Shown here piece by piece: positions 56,301 through 64,000 of a stretch of 64,000 nucleotides of DNA (positions are counted from its first letter, which is position 1; each line of letters begins with the position of its first letter). The notes below the pieces were generated by a model. It did not search any database. It was not told the DNA's origin and saw nothing but the letters and a program-made list of their open reading frames with translations. A program made the translations under genes and the position numbers. The stretch covers positions 2,172,501 through 2,236,500 of the forward strand of contig NZ_CP107932.1 of the NCBI RefSeq assembly GCF_036032445.1, in the 5' to 3' direction. The DNA is from Nocardia sp. NBC_00416 (GTDB lineage Bacteria; Actinomycetota; Actinomycetes; Mycobacteriales; Mycobacteriaceae).

Positions 56301-59300
56301 AAGGTGATCGGCGTCTTGAACAGCACCGCGTCGGACTCGCCGTGCGGCCACTGCTCCTGCGCCCACGCCAGCTGACTCGCCGTGGCGGCATGGGTCAGTG
56401 CGACACCCTTCGGAACGCCGGTGGAGCCGGAGGTGAACAGGACATAGGCGATATTGCCGGGCCGCAGCGGCGATCGCCGCTGCGCATCGGTGATCGGATC
56501 GCCGGACTGCCCGGTCACGTCGAGACGATCGATCCGCGCCGAGGCACAACCGGCGGGCAGGCCGTTGTCGTCGCCGGAGGTCGTGAGCACCAGCAGCGGC
56601 CGGGCCGCGTCCAGTACCTGGGCGATCCGCGCACTCGGATGCTCCGGGTCGATCGGGAGGAAGGCCGCGCCGGTCTTGACCACCGCGTACAGCGCGGTGA
56701 TCAGATCCGCGGACCGTCGAATCGCCACCGCGACCGTCGTTTCCGGCCCGGCGCCGCAGCCGATGAGCCAGCGGGCGAGCCGGTTGACACCCGCGTCGAA
56801 TTCCCGATACGTCCAGAGGGCGCCGTCGGGGCCGCACAATGCCGGCAGCTCCGGGGTCCGGGCGACCTGCTCGTCGAAGAGATCGACAAGCGTCCTTCCC
56901 GGCGCGGCGGGACCGGTGATCCCGCTCCACTGCTCCAGCATCAGTTGCCGGTCCGCGGGATCCAGTAGTTCGACCGCGCCCACCGGCGACCCGGCGTCGG
57001 CGGCGGCGGCGTCGAGTACCCGCACGAACTGCGCGGCGAAGCGCCGGACGGTGTCCTCGTCGAAGAGGTCCGCGGCGTAGGTGAGGCGCAAGGTCATGCC
57101 GACCGGTTCATGGCGCGTGCCGTGCTCCTCGGTCATCATCAGCAGCAGGTCGTAGATAGCGGCGCTATCGCCCGGATCGATGTTCTCGATGCTGAGATCG
57201 GGGAGTTCGACTCGGGCCCGAGCCATGTTCTGATAGGCGAGCATCACCTGGAACAGCGGCGTGTGGGAGGTGGAGCGCGCCGGATTGAGCGCTTCCACCA
57301 GCTGCTCGAACGGCACCGTCGCATGGTCGAAGGCCTCGATATCGGTGCGCCGCACCTCGTCGAGCAGCTCCCGGAAACTGCGGTCCGGTGCGATCCGGGA
57401 GCGCATCACCAGCGTATTGACGAACATCCCGACCAGACCGTCCAGCGACCGGTGTCCGCGCCCCGCATGCGGCACTCCGATAGTGATGTCGGCACTGCCG
57501 GACAGCCGGGACAGCAGCACCGCGAGCGCCGTATGGGCCACCATGAACGTGGTGGCGCCGGCCCGCTGTGCCAGTGCCCGGATCCGGCCGTGCAACTCAC
57601 CCGAGATCGCGACCTCGACGACCGCGCCGCGCTGGGACCGCTCGTTAGGCCGCGGCCGATCGGCCGGCAACTCGAGCAGCTCCGGTATCCCCGCGAGCTG
57701 CGTACGCCAGTAGGCGATATCGCGCGCACCGCGCGACTCCGGGTCGTCCGCGCGCCCGAGCACCTCGCGCTGCCAGATCGCGTAGTCGGCGAACTGCACC
57801 GGCAGCGGCGCCCATTCCGGCCGATGGTCACCGGATCGCGCCCGATAGGCCGTCACCAGATCGGCGGCCAGCGGAGCCACCGAGTATCCGTCGCAACTGA
57901 TGTGATGCGCGGCCAGGGCCAGCACCCAGGCCTGATCCGAGAGCTGGTACAGCCCGATACGCAGCGGCACCTCCTTCGCCACGTCGAATCCGCGGTGGAA
58001 GAACTCGGACAACCGGCCCGGCAGTTCGCGTTCGCCGACCGCCTCCGGGGTGAGCTCCCGGCCCGCGACCACGTCGCGGGCGGCCAGCACGATCTGGACG
58101 GGGTTGCCGTCGACGGCGGGATACACGGTCCGCAGACTCTCGTGCCGTTCGACCACATCGCCGACCGCCGCCGTGAGCGCCCCGAGGTCGAGGGCGCCGT
58201 CGAGCCGGATCGCCAGCGGCACGATGTATCCCGTGGCTTCCGGATCGAATTGGTTGAGGAACCACATGCGTGATTGCGCCAAGGACAGCGGAACCCGCTC
58301 CGGGCGTGGCCGTGGTGTGGGCGCGGGCAGGTTCGGGACCGCCCGCAGCCGCGTGATCCGGTCGGCGAGATCGGCGACCGTGGCCGCCTCGAAGATCACG
58401 CGCACCGCGATGGCGACCTCGAGGATATCGCCGATCCGGCTCAGTGCGCGGGTGGCCAGCAGCGAATTCCCGCCCAGCTCGAAGAAATTGTCCTGGGCAC
58501 CGATCTCCGGCAGTTCCAGGAGTTCGCCGAAGACCCCGGCCACGGTCTGCTCGACCAGACCCCGCGGAGCCCGGTACTCGGCCTCGCGCGAACTCGGATC
58601 CGGCGCCGGCAGCGCCCGATAGTCGACCTTGCCGTTCGCCGTGAGCGGGATCGCGTCGATCCTGATCACCGACGCCGGAACCATGTAGGCGGGCAACCGC
58701 TCCAGCAGGAAGCTCCGGATCCCCGCGTTGTCGACGGCTGCCCCGGCGACCACATAGGCGACCAGGCGCTGCTCGCCGTGGTCGGTGCGCACCTGCGCGA
58801 CGGCGGCCGCCACCTCGGCGTGTGCCACCAGCGCGGCTTCGATATCGCCGAGTTCGACGCGCAGGCCGCGCAGTTTCACCTGGGAGTCGGCGCGGCCGAT
58901 ATAACGCAGACTGCCCGCGGCATCCCAGCGCACCAGATCGCCGGTGCGGTAAAGGCGGTCGCCCCGCGTCCCCAGCGGATCGGCGACGAATGCCGCACCA
59001 GTCAGGGCCCGGCGTTCGTGATATCCCCGGGCAAGCTGGACACCGCCCAGGTAGAGCTCCCCGGTCACGCCGGGCGGAACCGGACGCAGCCGCGCGTCCA
59101 GGACACGAACCACGACATCGGCCTCGGGCACGCCGATGGGCACCGTGACGCCGTCCACGGCCTCGATCCGGTGTGCGGTGACGCTGACCGCCGCCTCTGT
59201 CGGTCCGTACAGATTGTCGATTCGCGCACCGCTGAACTCGGTGAACCGCCGGGCGGTCTCGGCCGGCAGCGCCTCACCGATGCACAGGACGCGGCGCAGG

Positions 59301-62300
59301 TCCGGCAGTGCGCGGCGTTGCGGCGACGCGAGGAACGCGGCCAGCAGCGACGGGACGAAATCGACGGTGGTGATCCGATGGTCGGCCAGCAGCCGCGCGA
59401 CGGTATCGGTATCGCGGTGGGCGTCGGGCCCGGCGACCACCAGGGCCGCGCCGCAGGTCGACGCGCAGAACAGCTCCCATACCGAGAGGTCGAAGGTCAC
59501 CGGTGTCCGCCACAGCATCACGTCGGAGGCGTCGAGCTCGTAGTGATCGCGCATCCACCGGAGCTGATTCACCACCGCGGCATGCGGGACGGCCACGCCC
59601 TTCGGCTCACCCGTCGAGCCCGAGGTGTAGATGACGTAGGCCAGGTCGTCGGGATGCAGGGTCCGGATCCGGTCGGCGTCGGTCACCGGTGCGGGATCGT
59701 CCCCGTCGAGCTCCGCGGCAGACCAGACCGGTACCTCGCCGGGCAGGTCGGCCTCGTCGACGGCGCGGGTGAGCACCGCGCTCGCGCCCGCCGCGGCGAG
59801 TATCGCGCGCACCCGTTCGGCCGGATGTTCGGGATCCAGGGGCAGATAGGCCGCACCGGCGGCGTGGATCGCGTACAGCGCGGTCAGCAGATCGACCGAT
59901 CGGCGCATCGCGACGGCGACCACCGTCCCCGGGCCCACCCCGCGCCCGATCAGCGCACGGGCCGCGCGATTCACCCGGTCGCCGAACTCCCGGTAGTCCA
60001 GCGAAGCGCCGCTTTCGGCGTCGATCAGGGCGGTGTGCCGGGGTGTGGTCCGCACCTGCGCGGCGAACAGATCCGGGACCGTCGCGGGCGATACCGAGGT
60101 GCGGCGCCCGTACGACCGCGTTTCCAGCTCCCGCTGCTCGGATGCGGTCAGCAGGTCGATATCCCCGACGGCGCCGGCGGGATCGGCGACGACCGCCCGC
60201 AGCAGGAGCAGGTAGCGGTCGAAGATCGAAACGACCGTCGCCTCGTCGAACAGGTCGGTGGCGAAGCCGAATTCGACTGTCATTCCGCCGGGTTCGCCGT
60301 CCGGGGTCAGCGAATCGACCAGGTTCAGATGCAGATCGTATTTCGCCACACTCGGGTCGGCCATCCGGGCGGTGACCGTCAGGCCGTCGAATCGCACGGT
60401 GGGGATATCGATGTTCTGGAACGAGAAACCGACCTGGGTCAACGGCGAGTGCGCCGTCGAGCGCGGCGGGTTCAGCACCTCGACGAGCCGCTCGAACGGG
60501 ATATCGGCGTTCTCGAAGGCGGCCAGATCCGCGGCCCGGATCTGATCGAGGACTCCGGTGAACGTCGCGCCGGGCTCGATGCGCGTGCGCAGCACCAGGG
60601 TGTTGACGAACATACCGATAAGTCCGTCGAGTCCGGGCTCGCCGCGCCCGGCGATCGGGGTGCCCACGGCGATGTCACCGGTGCCCGACAGCCTCGCCAG
60701 CAGCGCGGCATAGGCGGCGTGCATGACCATGAACACGGTCGCGTCGTGCCGGTGGGCCAGCGCGGCCACCGCGCGATGCAGATCGGCGGGCAGTGTCGTC
60801 GACACCGTGGCGCCGCGGAAGGTCTGCTGCGCCGGGCGCGGCCGATCGGTGGGCAGATCGAGCACCTCCGGCAGGTCGGCGAGAGCCGAACGCCAGTACT
60901 CCGTCTGCGCGGTCGTCCGGCTGTGCGGGTCGTCCTCGCTGCCCAGCAGCGTGCGCTGCCACAGCGTGTAATCCGCGTACTGCACCGGCAGCGGTGTCCA
61001 CCCCGGCGCCTCGTGCAGAGTCCGGGCCCGGTACGCGGCCATGAGATCCGCGGCCAGGGGCGCGAGCGAGGACCCGTCGAAGCCGATGTGGTGGACGACG
61101 AGCACCAGGGTGTGCTCGTCGGGTGCGCTGCGCAGCAGGATGATCCGGAACGGAACCTCGCGGGTGACGTCGAACCCGGCGGCGGCCGCCGCGGCCACCC
61201 GATCCGCCACCTCGTGCGCCGCGACCTCCACCGGCACCAGCGGCGGTCGCACCGCCTCGGTCGGCACGATCAGCTGGTGTGGTCCGCTGTCGCTGTCCGG
61301 GTACCGGGTACGCAGCGATTCGTGCCGGTCGAGGACATCGGCGAGCGCCGTGCGCATGGCCGCCACATAGAGGTCACCGGACAGCTGGACGACCAGCGGA
61401 ATGTTGTACACCGCGGAGTCGGGGTCGAACTGGTTGAGGAACCACATACGTGTCTGGGCGGGCGAGAGCGGAATGCGGTCCGGGCGCTCCTGCGGCGCGA
61501 GCGGTTCCCGGCCGGTGGTGTCGCTCGTGCGCAGCCGCTGCGCCAGGACCGCGACGGTCGGCGCGTCGAATATCGTCCGGAGCGCGACATCCACCCCGAA
61601 CGCGGCGCCCAGCTGTGCGACCGCCCGAGTGGCCGACAGCGAATTGCCGCCCAGCTCGAAGAAATTGTCGAAGGCGCCGACGCGCTCGACACCCAGCACG
61701 GCCGCGCACACGTCGGCGACCGTCTGCTCGGCGGCGTCCCGTGGCGCGACGAATTCCGTGGCAGCGGTGCCGAACACCGGGGCGGGCAGGGCCGCACGGT
61801 CGATCTTCCCCACCGCCGACAGCGGCAGCGCATCGAGGACGACCACCGTTTCCGGGACCATATGCGCGGGCAGCCGTTGCGCGGCGTGGCCCAACAGTTC
61901 CGTCGTGTCGACGTCGGACGCCGCCACCACGTAGGCGGCCAGCCGCGTGCCGTACTCGGACGGCACGCCCACCGCCAGCGCGACCGTCACCTCGGGGTGC
62001 CCGGCGAGGACGGCTTCGATCTCGCCGAGTTCGATCCGCTGTCCCCGGATCTTGACCTGGAAGTCGGTGCGACCGGCGTACTCCAGCGTGCCGTCCGATG
62101 TCCAGCGGGCGAGGTCGCCGGTGTGGTACATCCGGGCGCCGTCCGGACCGTACGGGTGCGCGACGAAGGTGGTGGCGGTGGCGCCCGGCCGGTTCAGGTA
62201 TCCGCGCGCCAATTGCACGCCGGATATGTACAGCTGCCCCGTCACCCCGACCGGTACGGGCCGCAGGGCGCTGTCGAGCACGAGAGCCCCGACACCGCGG

Positions 62301-64000
62301 ATCGGACCGCCGATGGTGACCCGCTCCCCTACCGACAGCGGGTCACTGATGGCGACCATGATCGTGGTCTCGGTCGGGCCGTACCCGTTGAACAGTTCCC
62401 GGCCGGGCGCCCAGACCGCCACCGTCTCCGCCGATACCGCCTCGCCGCCGGCCACCAGCACCCGCAACGTTTCCAGACCGTCGGGCGACATGGTCGCCAG
62501 CACACTCGGGGTCACGAACGCGTGCGAGACCCGCTGCGTCCGGATCAGTTCCGCCAACTCCGGCCCCGCGAAGACTTCCGGTGGCGAGACGACCAGTGTC
62601 GCGTCGTTGGCATGCGCCATCAGCACTTCGAGCACGACCGCGTCGAACCCGGGCGCCGCCACCTGCAGCACCCGCGAGGATCTGTCGACCCGGTAGCGTG
62701 TGCGCTGCTCGGCGGCGAAATTCGCCAATCCCTCGTGCGTCACCGCGACGCCCTTGGGGATGCCCGTCGACCCCGAGGTGTACAGCACGTACGCGGTATC
62801 CCGGATACGGCTGGGGCGCAGTCGATCCGCGTCGGTGACCGCGGCCGCGGATCGCGCCGCGATCGCGTCACGGGTTTCCGGATCGTCGAGGACCAACTGC
62901 CGGACCGACCCGGGCAGCAACGTCCGGGTGGCCGCCACCGTCACCGCGACCTCGACCCCGGCGTCGGCAGTCATCAGCGCGACCCGTTCGGCCGGGTTCC
63001 GCGGATCGATCGCGACGAACGCCGCACCGGTCCTGGTCACCGCCCAGATACCGGTGATGAACTCGATCGAGCGGGTCATCACCAGCGCGACATGGTCTCC
63101 CGGCCCGATTCCCCGATCGATCAGCTCGCGCGCCATCCGGTTCGACCGGGCGTCCAGCACACCGTAGGACACCGCGCGGTCCCCTGCGAGCACCGCCACC
63201 GCCTCGGTGTCCCGCGCCGACAGCACGGCGGCCAGCACGCGCGGCGGTTCGGCCGGGCCGCCCGAGGCCGGTACCAGCTCGGTCCGCTCGGCGCTCGACA
63301 GCACATCCACCGCGGCCACCGGTGTCTGCGGATCCGACACCACCGCCGCGAGCACCCGATTCAGCCGCGCGGCCAGTTCGCCGACCGTTCCCGGATCGAA
63401 CAGATCCTTCGCGTAGTCGATCCGTAGGGCGATATCGCCGCCGCCGGCGGTGTTCTCGGCGACGGTGACGATCACGTCGACCTTCGCCGGTTGCGGCCCC
63501 GGGTCCAGGATCTCCACCGTGAGCCCGGGCAATTCCAGGCTCGGGCGGTCCATGTTCTCGAAAGCGAGGTACACCTGGCACAGCGGTGCGTGTGCCGCCG
63601 AATGCCGGGGCTCGATCTCCTCCACGACGCGTTCGTAGGGCAGATCGCTGTTGGCGAAGGCGTCGATATCGATAGCGCGGATTCGTGCGAGGAATGCGGT
63701 GAACGATTCGCCGGCGGGCACCTCGGTGCGCAGCGGCACCGTGTTGACGAACATTCCGACGAGCGGTTCCAGCGCGTGCTCACCGCGACCCGCGACCGGA
63801 GTGCCGATCGTGATGTCCGAGGACCCCGAGAGCCGGGCGAGCAGTACGGCCAGCGCCGCGTGGACCACCATGAAGGTCGTGACATCGGCGGCCCGCGCCA
63901 GCCGTTCGATCCCGGCGAACACCTCGGCCGGGATCACGGTCTCGGTGAGACCGCCGGCCGTGGACCGCCGCGCCGGACGCGCACGGTCGGCGGGCAGCTC
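43403..64000 (-). CDS. Giant nonribosomal peptide synthetase, six modules visible, ends in TE (5' end beyond window)
   Basis: One continuous frame of 6,865 codons plus stop, open at the right edge. Order from the N-terminal side: partial C, A1-T1, C2-A2-T2, C3-A3-T3, C4-A4-T4-E, C5-A5-T5, C6-A6-T6-TE. All complete C domains keep HHxxxDG. The only epimerase follows T4, whose carrier motif is LGGDSI as usual before E, and C5 is of the DCL type ([20 protein letters not shown]). The thioesterase has [10 protein letters not shown]. The last adenylation domain has the Thr specificity code. Downstream are an overlapping FkbM methyltransferase and MbtH. Upstream modules, including any lipid-starter C domain, lie outside the window. 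The product is likely a lipo- or depsipeptide of at least six residues. Confidence 0.97.
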   Translation of the reverse strand, partial: ELPADRARPARRSTAGGLTETVIPAEVFAGIERLARAADVTTFMVVHAALAVLLARLSGSSDITIGTPVAGRGEHALEPLVGMFVNTVPLRTEVPAGESFTAFLARIRAIDIDAFANSDLPYERVVEEIEPRHSAAHAPLCQVYLAFENMDRPSLELPGLTVEILDPGPQPAKVDVIVTVAENTAGGGDIALRIDYAKDLFDPGTVGELAARLNRVLAAVVSDPQTPVAAVDVLSSAERTELVPASGGPAEPPRVLAAVLSARDTEAVAVLAGDRAVSYGVLDARSNRMARELIDRGIGPGDHVALVMTRSIEFITGIWAVTRTGAAFVAIDPRNPAERVALMTADAGVEVAVTVAATRTLLPGSVRQLVLDDPETRDAIAARSAAAVTDADRLRPSRIRDTAYVLYTSGSTGIPKGVAVTHEGLANFAAEQRTRYRVDRSSRVLQVAAPGFDAVVLEVLMAHANDATLVVSPPEVFAGPELAELIRTQRVSHAFVTPSVLATMSPDGLETLRVLVAGGEAVSAETVAVWAPGRELFNGYGPTETTIMVAISDPLSVGERVTIGGPIRGVGALVLDSALRPVPVGVTGQLYISGVQLARGYLNRPGATATTFVAHPYGPDGARMYHTGDLARWTSDGTLEYAGRTDFQVKIRGQRIELGEIEAVLAGHPEVTVALAVGVPSEYGTRLAAYVVAASDVDTTELLGHAAQRLPAHMVPETVVVLDALPLSAVGKIDRAALPAPVFGTAATEFVAPRDAAEQTVADVCAAVLGVERVGAFDNFFELGGNSLSATRAVAQLGAAFGVDVALRTIFDAPTVAVLAQRLRTSDTTGREPLAPQERPDRIPLSPAQTRMWFLNQFDPDSAVYNIPLVVQLSGDLYVAAMRTALADVLDRHESLRTRYPDSDSGPHQLIVPTEAVRPPLVPVEVAAHEVADRVAAAAAAGFDVTREVPFRIILLRSAPDEHTLVLVVHHIGFDGSSLAPLAADLMAAYRARTLHEAPGWTPLPVQYADYTLWQRTLLGSEDDPHSRTTAQTEYWRSALADLPEVLDLPTDRPRPAQQTFRGATVSTTLPADLHRAVAALAHRHDATVFMVMHAAYAALLARLSGTGDIAVGTPIAGRGEPGLDGLIGMFVNTLVLRTRIEPGATFTGVLDQIRAADLAAFENADIPFERLVEVLNPPRSTAHSPLTQVGFSFQNIDIPTVRFDGLTVTARMADPSVAKYDLHLNLVDSLTPDGEPGGMTVEFGFATDLFDEATVVSIFDRYLLLLRAVVADPAGAVGDIDLLTASEQRELETRSYGRRTSVSPATVPDLFAAQVRTTPRHTALIDAESGASLDYREFGDRVNRAARALIGRGVGPGTVVAVAMRRSVDLLTALYAIHAAGAAYLPLDPEHPAERVRAILAAAGASAVLTRAVDEADLPGEVPVWSAAELDGDDPAPVTDADRIRTLHPDDLAYVIYTSGSTGEPKGVAVPHAAVVNQLRWMRDHYELDASDVMLWRTPVTFDLSVWELFCASTCGAALVVAGPDAHRDTDTVARLLADHRITTVDFVPSLLAAFLASPQRRALPDLRRVLCIGEALPAETARRFTEFSGARIDNLYGPTEAAVSVTAHRIEAVDGVTVPIGVPEADVVVRVLDARLRPVPPGVTGELYLGGVQLARGYHERRALTGAAFVADPLGTRGDRLYRTGDLVRWDAAGSLRYIGRADSQVKLRGLRVELGDIEAALVAHAEVAAAVAQVRTDHGEQRLVAYVVAGAAVDNAGIRSFLLERLPAYMVPASVIRIDAIPLTANGKVDYRALPAPDPSSREAEYRAPRGLVEQTVAGVFGELLELPEIGAQDNFFELGGNSLLATRALSRIGDILEVAIAVRVIFEAATVADLADRITRLRAVPNLPAPTPRPRPERVPLSLAQSRMWFLNQFDPEATGYIVPLAIRLDGALDLGALTAAVGDVVERHESLRTVYPAVDGNPVQIVLAARDVVAGRELTPEAVGERELPGRLSEFFHRGFDVAKEVPLRIGLYQLSDQAWVLALAAHHISCDGYSVAPLAADLVTAYRARSGDHRPEWAPLPVQFADYAIWQREVLGRADDPESRGARDIAYWRTQLAGIPELLELPADRPRPNERSQRGAVVEVAISGELHGRIRALAQRAGATTFMVAHTALAVLLSRLSGSADITIGVPHAGRGHRSLDGLVGMFVNTLVMRSRIAPDRSFRELLDEVRRTDIEAFDHATVPFEQLVEALNPARSTSHTPLFQVMLAYQNMARARVELPDLSIENIDPGDSAAIYDLLLMMTEEHGTRHEPVGMTLRLTYAADLFDEDTVRRFAAQFVRVLDAAAADAGSPVGAVELLDPADRQLMLEQWSGITGPAAPGRTLVDLFDEQVARTPELPALCGPDGALWTYREFDAGVNRLARWLIGCGAGPETTVAVAIRRSADLITALYAVVKTGAAFLPIDPEHPSARIAQVLDAARPLLVLTTSGDDNGLPAGCASARIDRLDVTGQSGDPITDAQRRSPLRPGNIAYVLFTSGSTGVPKGVALTHAATASQLAWAQEQWPHGESDAVLFKTPITFDIAVWELFWPLQTGARIVIAEPDGHRDPGYLARAIAEHGIGTVHFVPSMLDVLLDTTGLRLPSVRRVFVAGEALAQRTIDAAAGVFANAEVVNWYGPAEAEVVTAYRGRPGATTRVIVPIGTPVRGMRVYVLDPRLRPVPVGVAGELYVSGVQVARGYAGRSGPTSAAFVAHPFGEPGERLYRTGDLVRWTGTGELEYLGRGDFQVKVRGQRVEPGDIEAALCALPEVARAVAVATSERIVAYVTLVPGAAMDGRAVRDRLVRSLPAYLVPAAVQVLDALPLTANGKLDRAALPRPVFDDETEFVAPRTERETVLAELVGAVTGAERVSVTANLFEIGLNSLSAAQLAARAEVALGHEVGIRDIFDAPTVADLAERIATRPRRAAVAPGPRVRPAVIPLATAQRRMWFLNQYDTDSAAYNLCFAARLTGPLDIDALRAAFLDVVIRHEPLRTVYPAVDGEPSQVVLDAPAAPENLVPDPEPVADEADLAERIRQAAGTGFDVAVSAPILTRLYRTVSGTHVLVLVAHHIAADGASMASLARDVFTAYEARARRDAPHWEPLAVQYADYALWQREALGAEDDPESLVSQQIAYWTETLGDAPELLELPTDRPRPATVSTAGGSVRFDIPARVHDDIVRLAHAEGVTVFVVLHAALAILLARTAHSDDISVGTPVAGRGHEVLDDLVGMFVNTVVLRTRVHEDRSFRDLLAQVRAVDVDALAHADVPYERLVDALDRTRSTAYTPLYQVMFGLQNVREARFELPGIGIDILDPGIAQAKTDLTVLLHEQHDGARPAGIAGELVYATDLFRGSTAQAFADRFVRVLRAVIADPAAAVSAVDLLGATESRDLVPASGGAATPSCLLPHLLAAAVEMDPAAIALIGESETLTYAELDQRSDRLAAHLLARGVGRGVYAALAVPRSVDYQIAMWAITKTGATFVPVDLRYPRERITHMVADSGAALGITIESARPALPDGIPWLVLDEPGTAAEIAAHPGHPVTAADRAGTRVRDAAYVIYTSGSTGTPKGVVVTHEGLASFAAAQRDRYRVEPASRVLHVAAPAFDAVLLEALMACAAGASLVVSPAEVFGGSELAQLIRAHQVSHAFLTPSVLATVSPADLESVRVLAVGGEMVSADLVATWAPGRQLHNIYGPTETTIVITMSEPVRSGAVIDIGGPIPGAQALVLDARLRPVPVGVAGELYLAGDALARGYLNRPALTAGAFVANPYGGFASRMYRTGDIVRWTGRRALEYVGRSDFQIKIRGQRIELGEIDAALVALPGVASGVTVNRPGPDGRSRLAAYLVGESGADVAPRAVLDHLADVLPAHMLPTTITVLDRMPLSSTGKVDRKALPEPDFDLGDDEVVAPASELERTIAAAFADVLGVASVGATTSFFTLGGDSIMSIQLASRLKSAGIVLRARDIFERKTVRALAQVAGAATQVSLPELSGGGVGEIPPTPIVAWFGERLGAANRFAQSMLVRLPGDASVADVAATVQAVLDHHDMLRSRLRDGRLEVLPAGAAGALDAVSVRTFGAAEAPGTDGFTALAETALRTASDRLDPAGGRMLQVVCLLPESGVDAEGRALLVIHHLAVDGVSWRILLPDFATAWQQITQGGVAGLPAQGTSMRRWAHALNAAAAERGAELELWARMGAAADPLLGRAALDPAVDTQSTVRHLTLSVAAEDTAALLDAVPEAVRGNVDDALLAGLTVALTRWRARRGHRHAGMKVLLEGHGREEQLAAGADLARTVGWFTNAYPVALELSEADAGDPRAAVKSVKDQLRAIPDKGIGYGLLRYLNTDTGHRLAAAPEPQISFNNLGRAGVDLTALAGVAWVPTGEEFDRRAAFDPDMPAAAAITIDVHIVDTPAGPGLSAHIGYASRLFGHEEVAELAAGWVEALGEIGVAARAERDWGLSRADVPLVEVTQSDLDSFADRYGPLTDVWSLAPLQAGLLFHAEFAAGELDVYTAQSVLTLAGVVDEARLERAARTVLARHPNLRAAFTRTADGVPAQVVPALAALHWDSVDLSGDPDALDGLIETERAVVFDPADPPLLRFLAVTVGPGDFRLVLTAHHLLLDGWSLPLLCRELIGLYAVGDRADLLPPAPSYRDYLEWLDRRDHDAGVRVWQEALGDIAEPTLITDPQIATVAEIPIDLPIVFDRAVTRQLVEFARARGVTMATIVQFAWAVVLGNLLGAERVAFGSTVSGRPADLPDVESMIGLFINTVPVVVDVGRDRTVADALTGLQADNTRLLEHHHLELSQITAAARTPQLFDTLVVFESYPVDSSGLGDTDIDGMRVVAAEGRDAAHYPLMVQAHQTDALHVRVRYQRARVDDATASGLASRLGTVLRALSTAAGTRLGALDLLTPDERSELVPAVRGCAEAPRSLAELLAVGAAVNPAAAALISGERTVSYAELDAWSNQVARQLIDWSVGPGDNVALAAPRSVEFMVGLWAVTKAGAAFVPIDSRNPAERVALMVEHADVRVAITTGGSPDLLPDTVRPLVLDEPRTSESIAALSADPVTDAQRARTPHIRDTAYVLYTSGSTGTPKGVAVTHEGLASCAAEQRDRFGIDRAARVLQGSAPGFDVMVLEVLLAHTNGAVLLLPPPEVYAGAELAELIRIQRVSHAFVTPTVLATMSPAGMETLRVLAAGGEAVTPETVAVWAPGRRLLNGYGPTETTILACMSELDPGADVTIGSPVRGVEALVLDPWLRPVPPGVVGELYLGGLQLARGYLNRVAMTAVAFVANPFGAVGSRMYRTGDLVRWKPDHTLEYLGRSDFQVKIRGQRIELGEIESVLSAQPGIERAVVVLRKDDRGLDRLAGYLVGAGEVDLDAVRAAARTQLPVHMVPDVFTVLPALPRTTSGKLDRRALPAPAFDSGREWVAPRTAAELCVAEVFARVLDVEKVGATDGFFELGGNSLSATRVAAQLSAASGVRVGVRELFEAPTVAELAATLAGLGGDSRAPLVAGPRPALVPLSPAQQRMWFLNQFDTAVGAYNIPLVIRLRGELDVQALRHACALVIERHESLRTKFPVNGGTPHQVAVGVAEVAPELIPIPVDEDQLMDRALAAVSTGFDVTQAPPLRIELFELGAGDHVLLITVHHICADGQSMLPLARDVATAYLASRQGTVPAWPALPVQYADYALWQHEILGAPDDPDSLVSRQLRFWEQTLAGLPELLELPTDLPRPPVASLRGRAVEFEVSADLHTRIGAAARAGNATAFMVLHAALSILLSRLSGVGDIAVGTPVAGRGVRELDDLIGMFVNTLVLRSQVAPRQTFAELLAATRESDLAAFGHADVSFEQVVEALNPPRSTAHLPLYQVTLDVQNLSKAAVRLPDLSVEPVENGFDQAQADLNVKLAEQFDDHGRPAGMVGRLTFATDLFVEETMTRFAQAFVRILEEVTSDRDVVVGDIDLVDPAQRRALLGAAGHDGAEIAETTLAELFAARVAADPEAIAVTDGVSTLTYAELDRRAARLAVRLAAHGVGPESLVAVALPRSVDLVAGLLAVVRAGAGYLPLDVTYPAQRLRFVVEDAHPSAVLASAATAAAVPAYPAPIVLVDDCVAGDGDDGGPAGPSPRPDNIAYVIYTSGSTGRPKGVTVSHREAVTLFTNAAGRFEFGPGDVWTMFHSYAFDFAVWEMWGALLTGGRLVVVDHDVSRSPEAFVELVDRERVTVLSQTPSAFYGFAEAERERRESGRGTAELALRYVVFGGEALDAARLSGWFAAHAPGSPRLINMYGITETTVHVTLGEISGAKVAGIGSPLPGMRVYVLDERLRPVPIGVAGDIYVAGGQLSRGYLGAPGLTSSRFVANPFEPDGMRLYRSGDLGRWRVSAHGLELRYAGRADAQVQLRGYRIELGEVESALLRHPAVIRAAAAVHLHERGVEQLIGYVVAAEGQSVNPADIRAAAAEVLTSYMVPATVVVLPDLPLTVNGKLDRKALPAPDFAPAGKEFVAAGTEAEKAISDVYAQILGVERVGITDGFFDLGGNSLLATMVVTELRTRGVTIALPWMFDDATPRALARRVEDAEGGSGLQVLLPLRTGGSKPPLFCVHPAGGLAWFYGGLVEHVHDDRPIYGLQDPHVVAGESRAESVEQLAERYVTEIRRVQPEGPYHLLGWSLGGQIAHAVAVRLQRGGAAVGLLAVLDSAVGAPGEAGAAAAADVPDRLPGRLMADLLGGWRELFALGDDVQADTAEAAWAVVREQVIGTAMFTAEQVDRVMSSFETSAEIADRYRPGQFDGDLHFFTAGRDHADHDSLARIWRPYVTGEIHNRVVDARHLEMSHPDALAVVGSVIERVANEC
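47450..50560 (-). other. NRPS visible module 5: C5(DCL)-A5-T5
   Basis: C5 begins [12 protein letters not shown] and has HHLLLDGWS, as in C domains that accept a D-configured donor, matching the upstream epimerase. A5 gives D-V-L-F-A-G-G-I-L-K, suggesting a small hydrophobic residue such as Val or Ala. Carrier Ser codon 47549-47551. Confidence 0.78.
50570..55130 (-). other. NRPS visible module 4: C4-A4-T4-E
   Basis: A4 gives D-A-L-F-A-G-I-I-V-K, nearest to Ile codes of the D-A-F-F-Y-G-I-T-F-K kind. T4 ends LGGDSI (Ser codon 52106-52108). The E domain keeps [16 protein letters not shown] and [11 protein letters not shown], so it should be active and give a D residue. Confidence 0.82.
55200..58310 (-). 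other. NRPS visible module 3: C3-A3-T3
   Basis: C3 has HHISCDG and is of the LCL type. A3 gives D-I-W-H-F-A-W-V-V-K, sharing Ala301, Val330 and Val331 with Pro codes but with Trp/His elsewhere. Core motif A5 reads [10 protein letters not shown] instead of YGPTE. T3 has an unusual EIGLNS in place of LGGNS. Carrier Ser codon 55277-55279. Confidence 0.75.
58390..61490 (-). other. NRPS visible module 2: C2-A2-T2
   Basis: C2 has HHIGFDG. A2 gives D-L-W-D-L-I-L-V-S-K. I know no close code; the domain belongs to the Ser/Ala-like clade by its FVPSLLAAF loop. Carrier Ser codon 58463-58465. Confidence 0.75.
61520..64000 (-). other. NRPS visible module 1: C(partial)-A1-T1
   Basis: Only the second half of the C domain is present. 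The A1 pocket, read by alignment with GrsA, gives D-A-L-F-V-G-G-I-M-K, closest to Val-type codes (Gly at 301 and 322). The carrier Ser codon is at 61640-61642. No epimerase, so an L residue is expected. Confidence 0.75.

Noticed and set aside
58274..63427. A 1717-codon open frame on the plus strand within the NRPS
   Set aside because: Same reason: antisense artefact of codon bias; no domain or ribosome binding site.
43403..64000. Apparent long repeats
   Set aside because: These are the homologous C-A-T modules of the NRPS, not separate repeats or a CRISPR array.
1..64000. tRNA, rRNA, insertion sequences, phage attachment sites and CRISPR arrays
   Set aside because: I looked for transposase motifs, clover-leaf-like segments and regularly spaced repeats outside the NRPS and saw none that I could support.

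Overview
The window is very GC-rich, densely coded actinobacterial DNA. An Emb-type arabinosyltransferase (mycolic-acid lineage), several F420-dependent luciferase-like oxidoreductases, a candidate IdeR box, an MTB12-like secreted antigen and a HelR gene behind a rifamycin-associated element all point to Nocardia or a close relative. This is inference from gene content; no rRNA or species marker is present.

Layout. Positions 1-7313 (minus) hold the 5' part of a modular type I PKS that runs off the left edge. It has a KSQ loading module and one extension module with DH and KR. A crotonyl-CoA carboxylase/reductase (7534-8901) is divergent from it, followed by a methyltransferase. From 10.2 to 15.4 kb there is an MTB12-like secreted protein and a signalling block: RsbW-like ATPase, STAS antagonist, CHASE3 histidine kinase, Rcp1-like response regulator and a receiver-PP2C phosphatase. 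From 15.8 to 34.6 kb lie metabolic and regulatory genes: two luciferase-like oxidoreductases, SDRs, carbonic anhydrase, desaturase, GntR/amidase, HxlR/enoyl-CoA hydratase, ilvD, MarR/SDR, a stand-alone type II thioesterase, YceI/XRE and a VOC protein. Several divergent pairs share compact operators, and some look leaderless. Two gene-decay scars are present: a head-to-head regulator/exporter remnant at about 17.2 kb and an AraC fragment at about 20.6 kb.

From 34.8 to 42.2 kb come HelR with its putative rifamycin element, one Emb arabinosyltransferase and a secreted lipase. The right third (42.3 kb to the edge, minus) is an NRPS operon. A giant synthetase of at least 6,865 residues (six adenylation domains visible, 5' end outside the window) ends in a thioesterase. 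It overlaps an FkbM methyltransferase gene, and an MbtH-like protein follows.

The two assembly lines are separated by about 35 kb of mostly ordinary genes and are probably independent clusters. The NRPS shows one epimerised residue (visible module 4) and a Thr-specific last module. The code pattern is compatible with a Nocardia lipopeptide of the peptidolipin kind, which is a hypothesis only. The PKS begins with malonyl decarboxylation, and its neighbouring CCR probably supplies an alkylmalonyl extender to modules outside the window.
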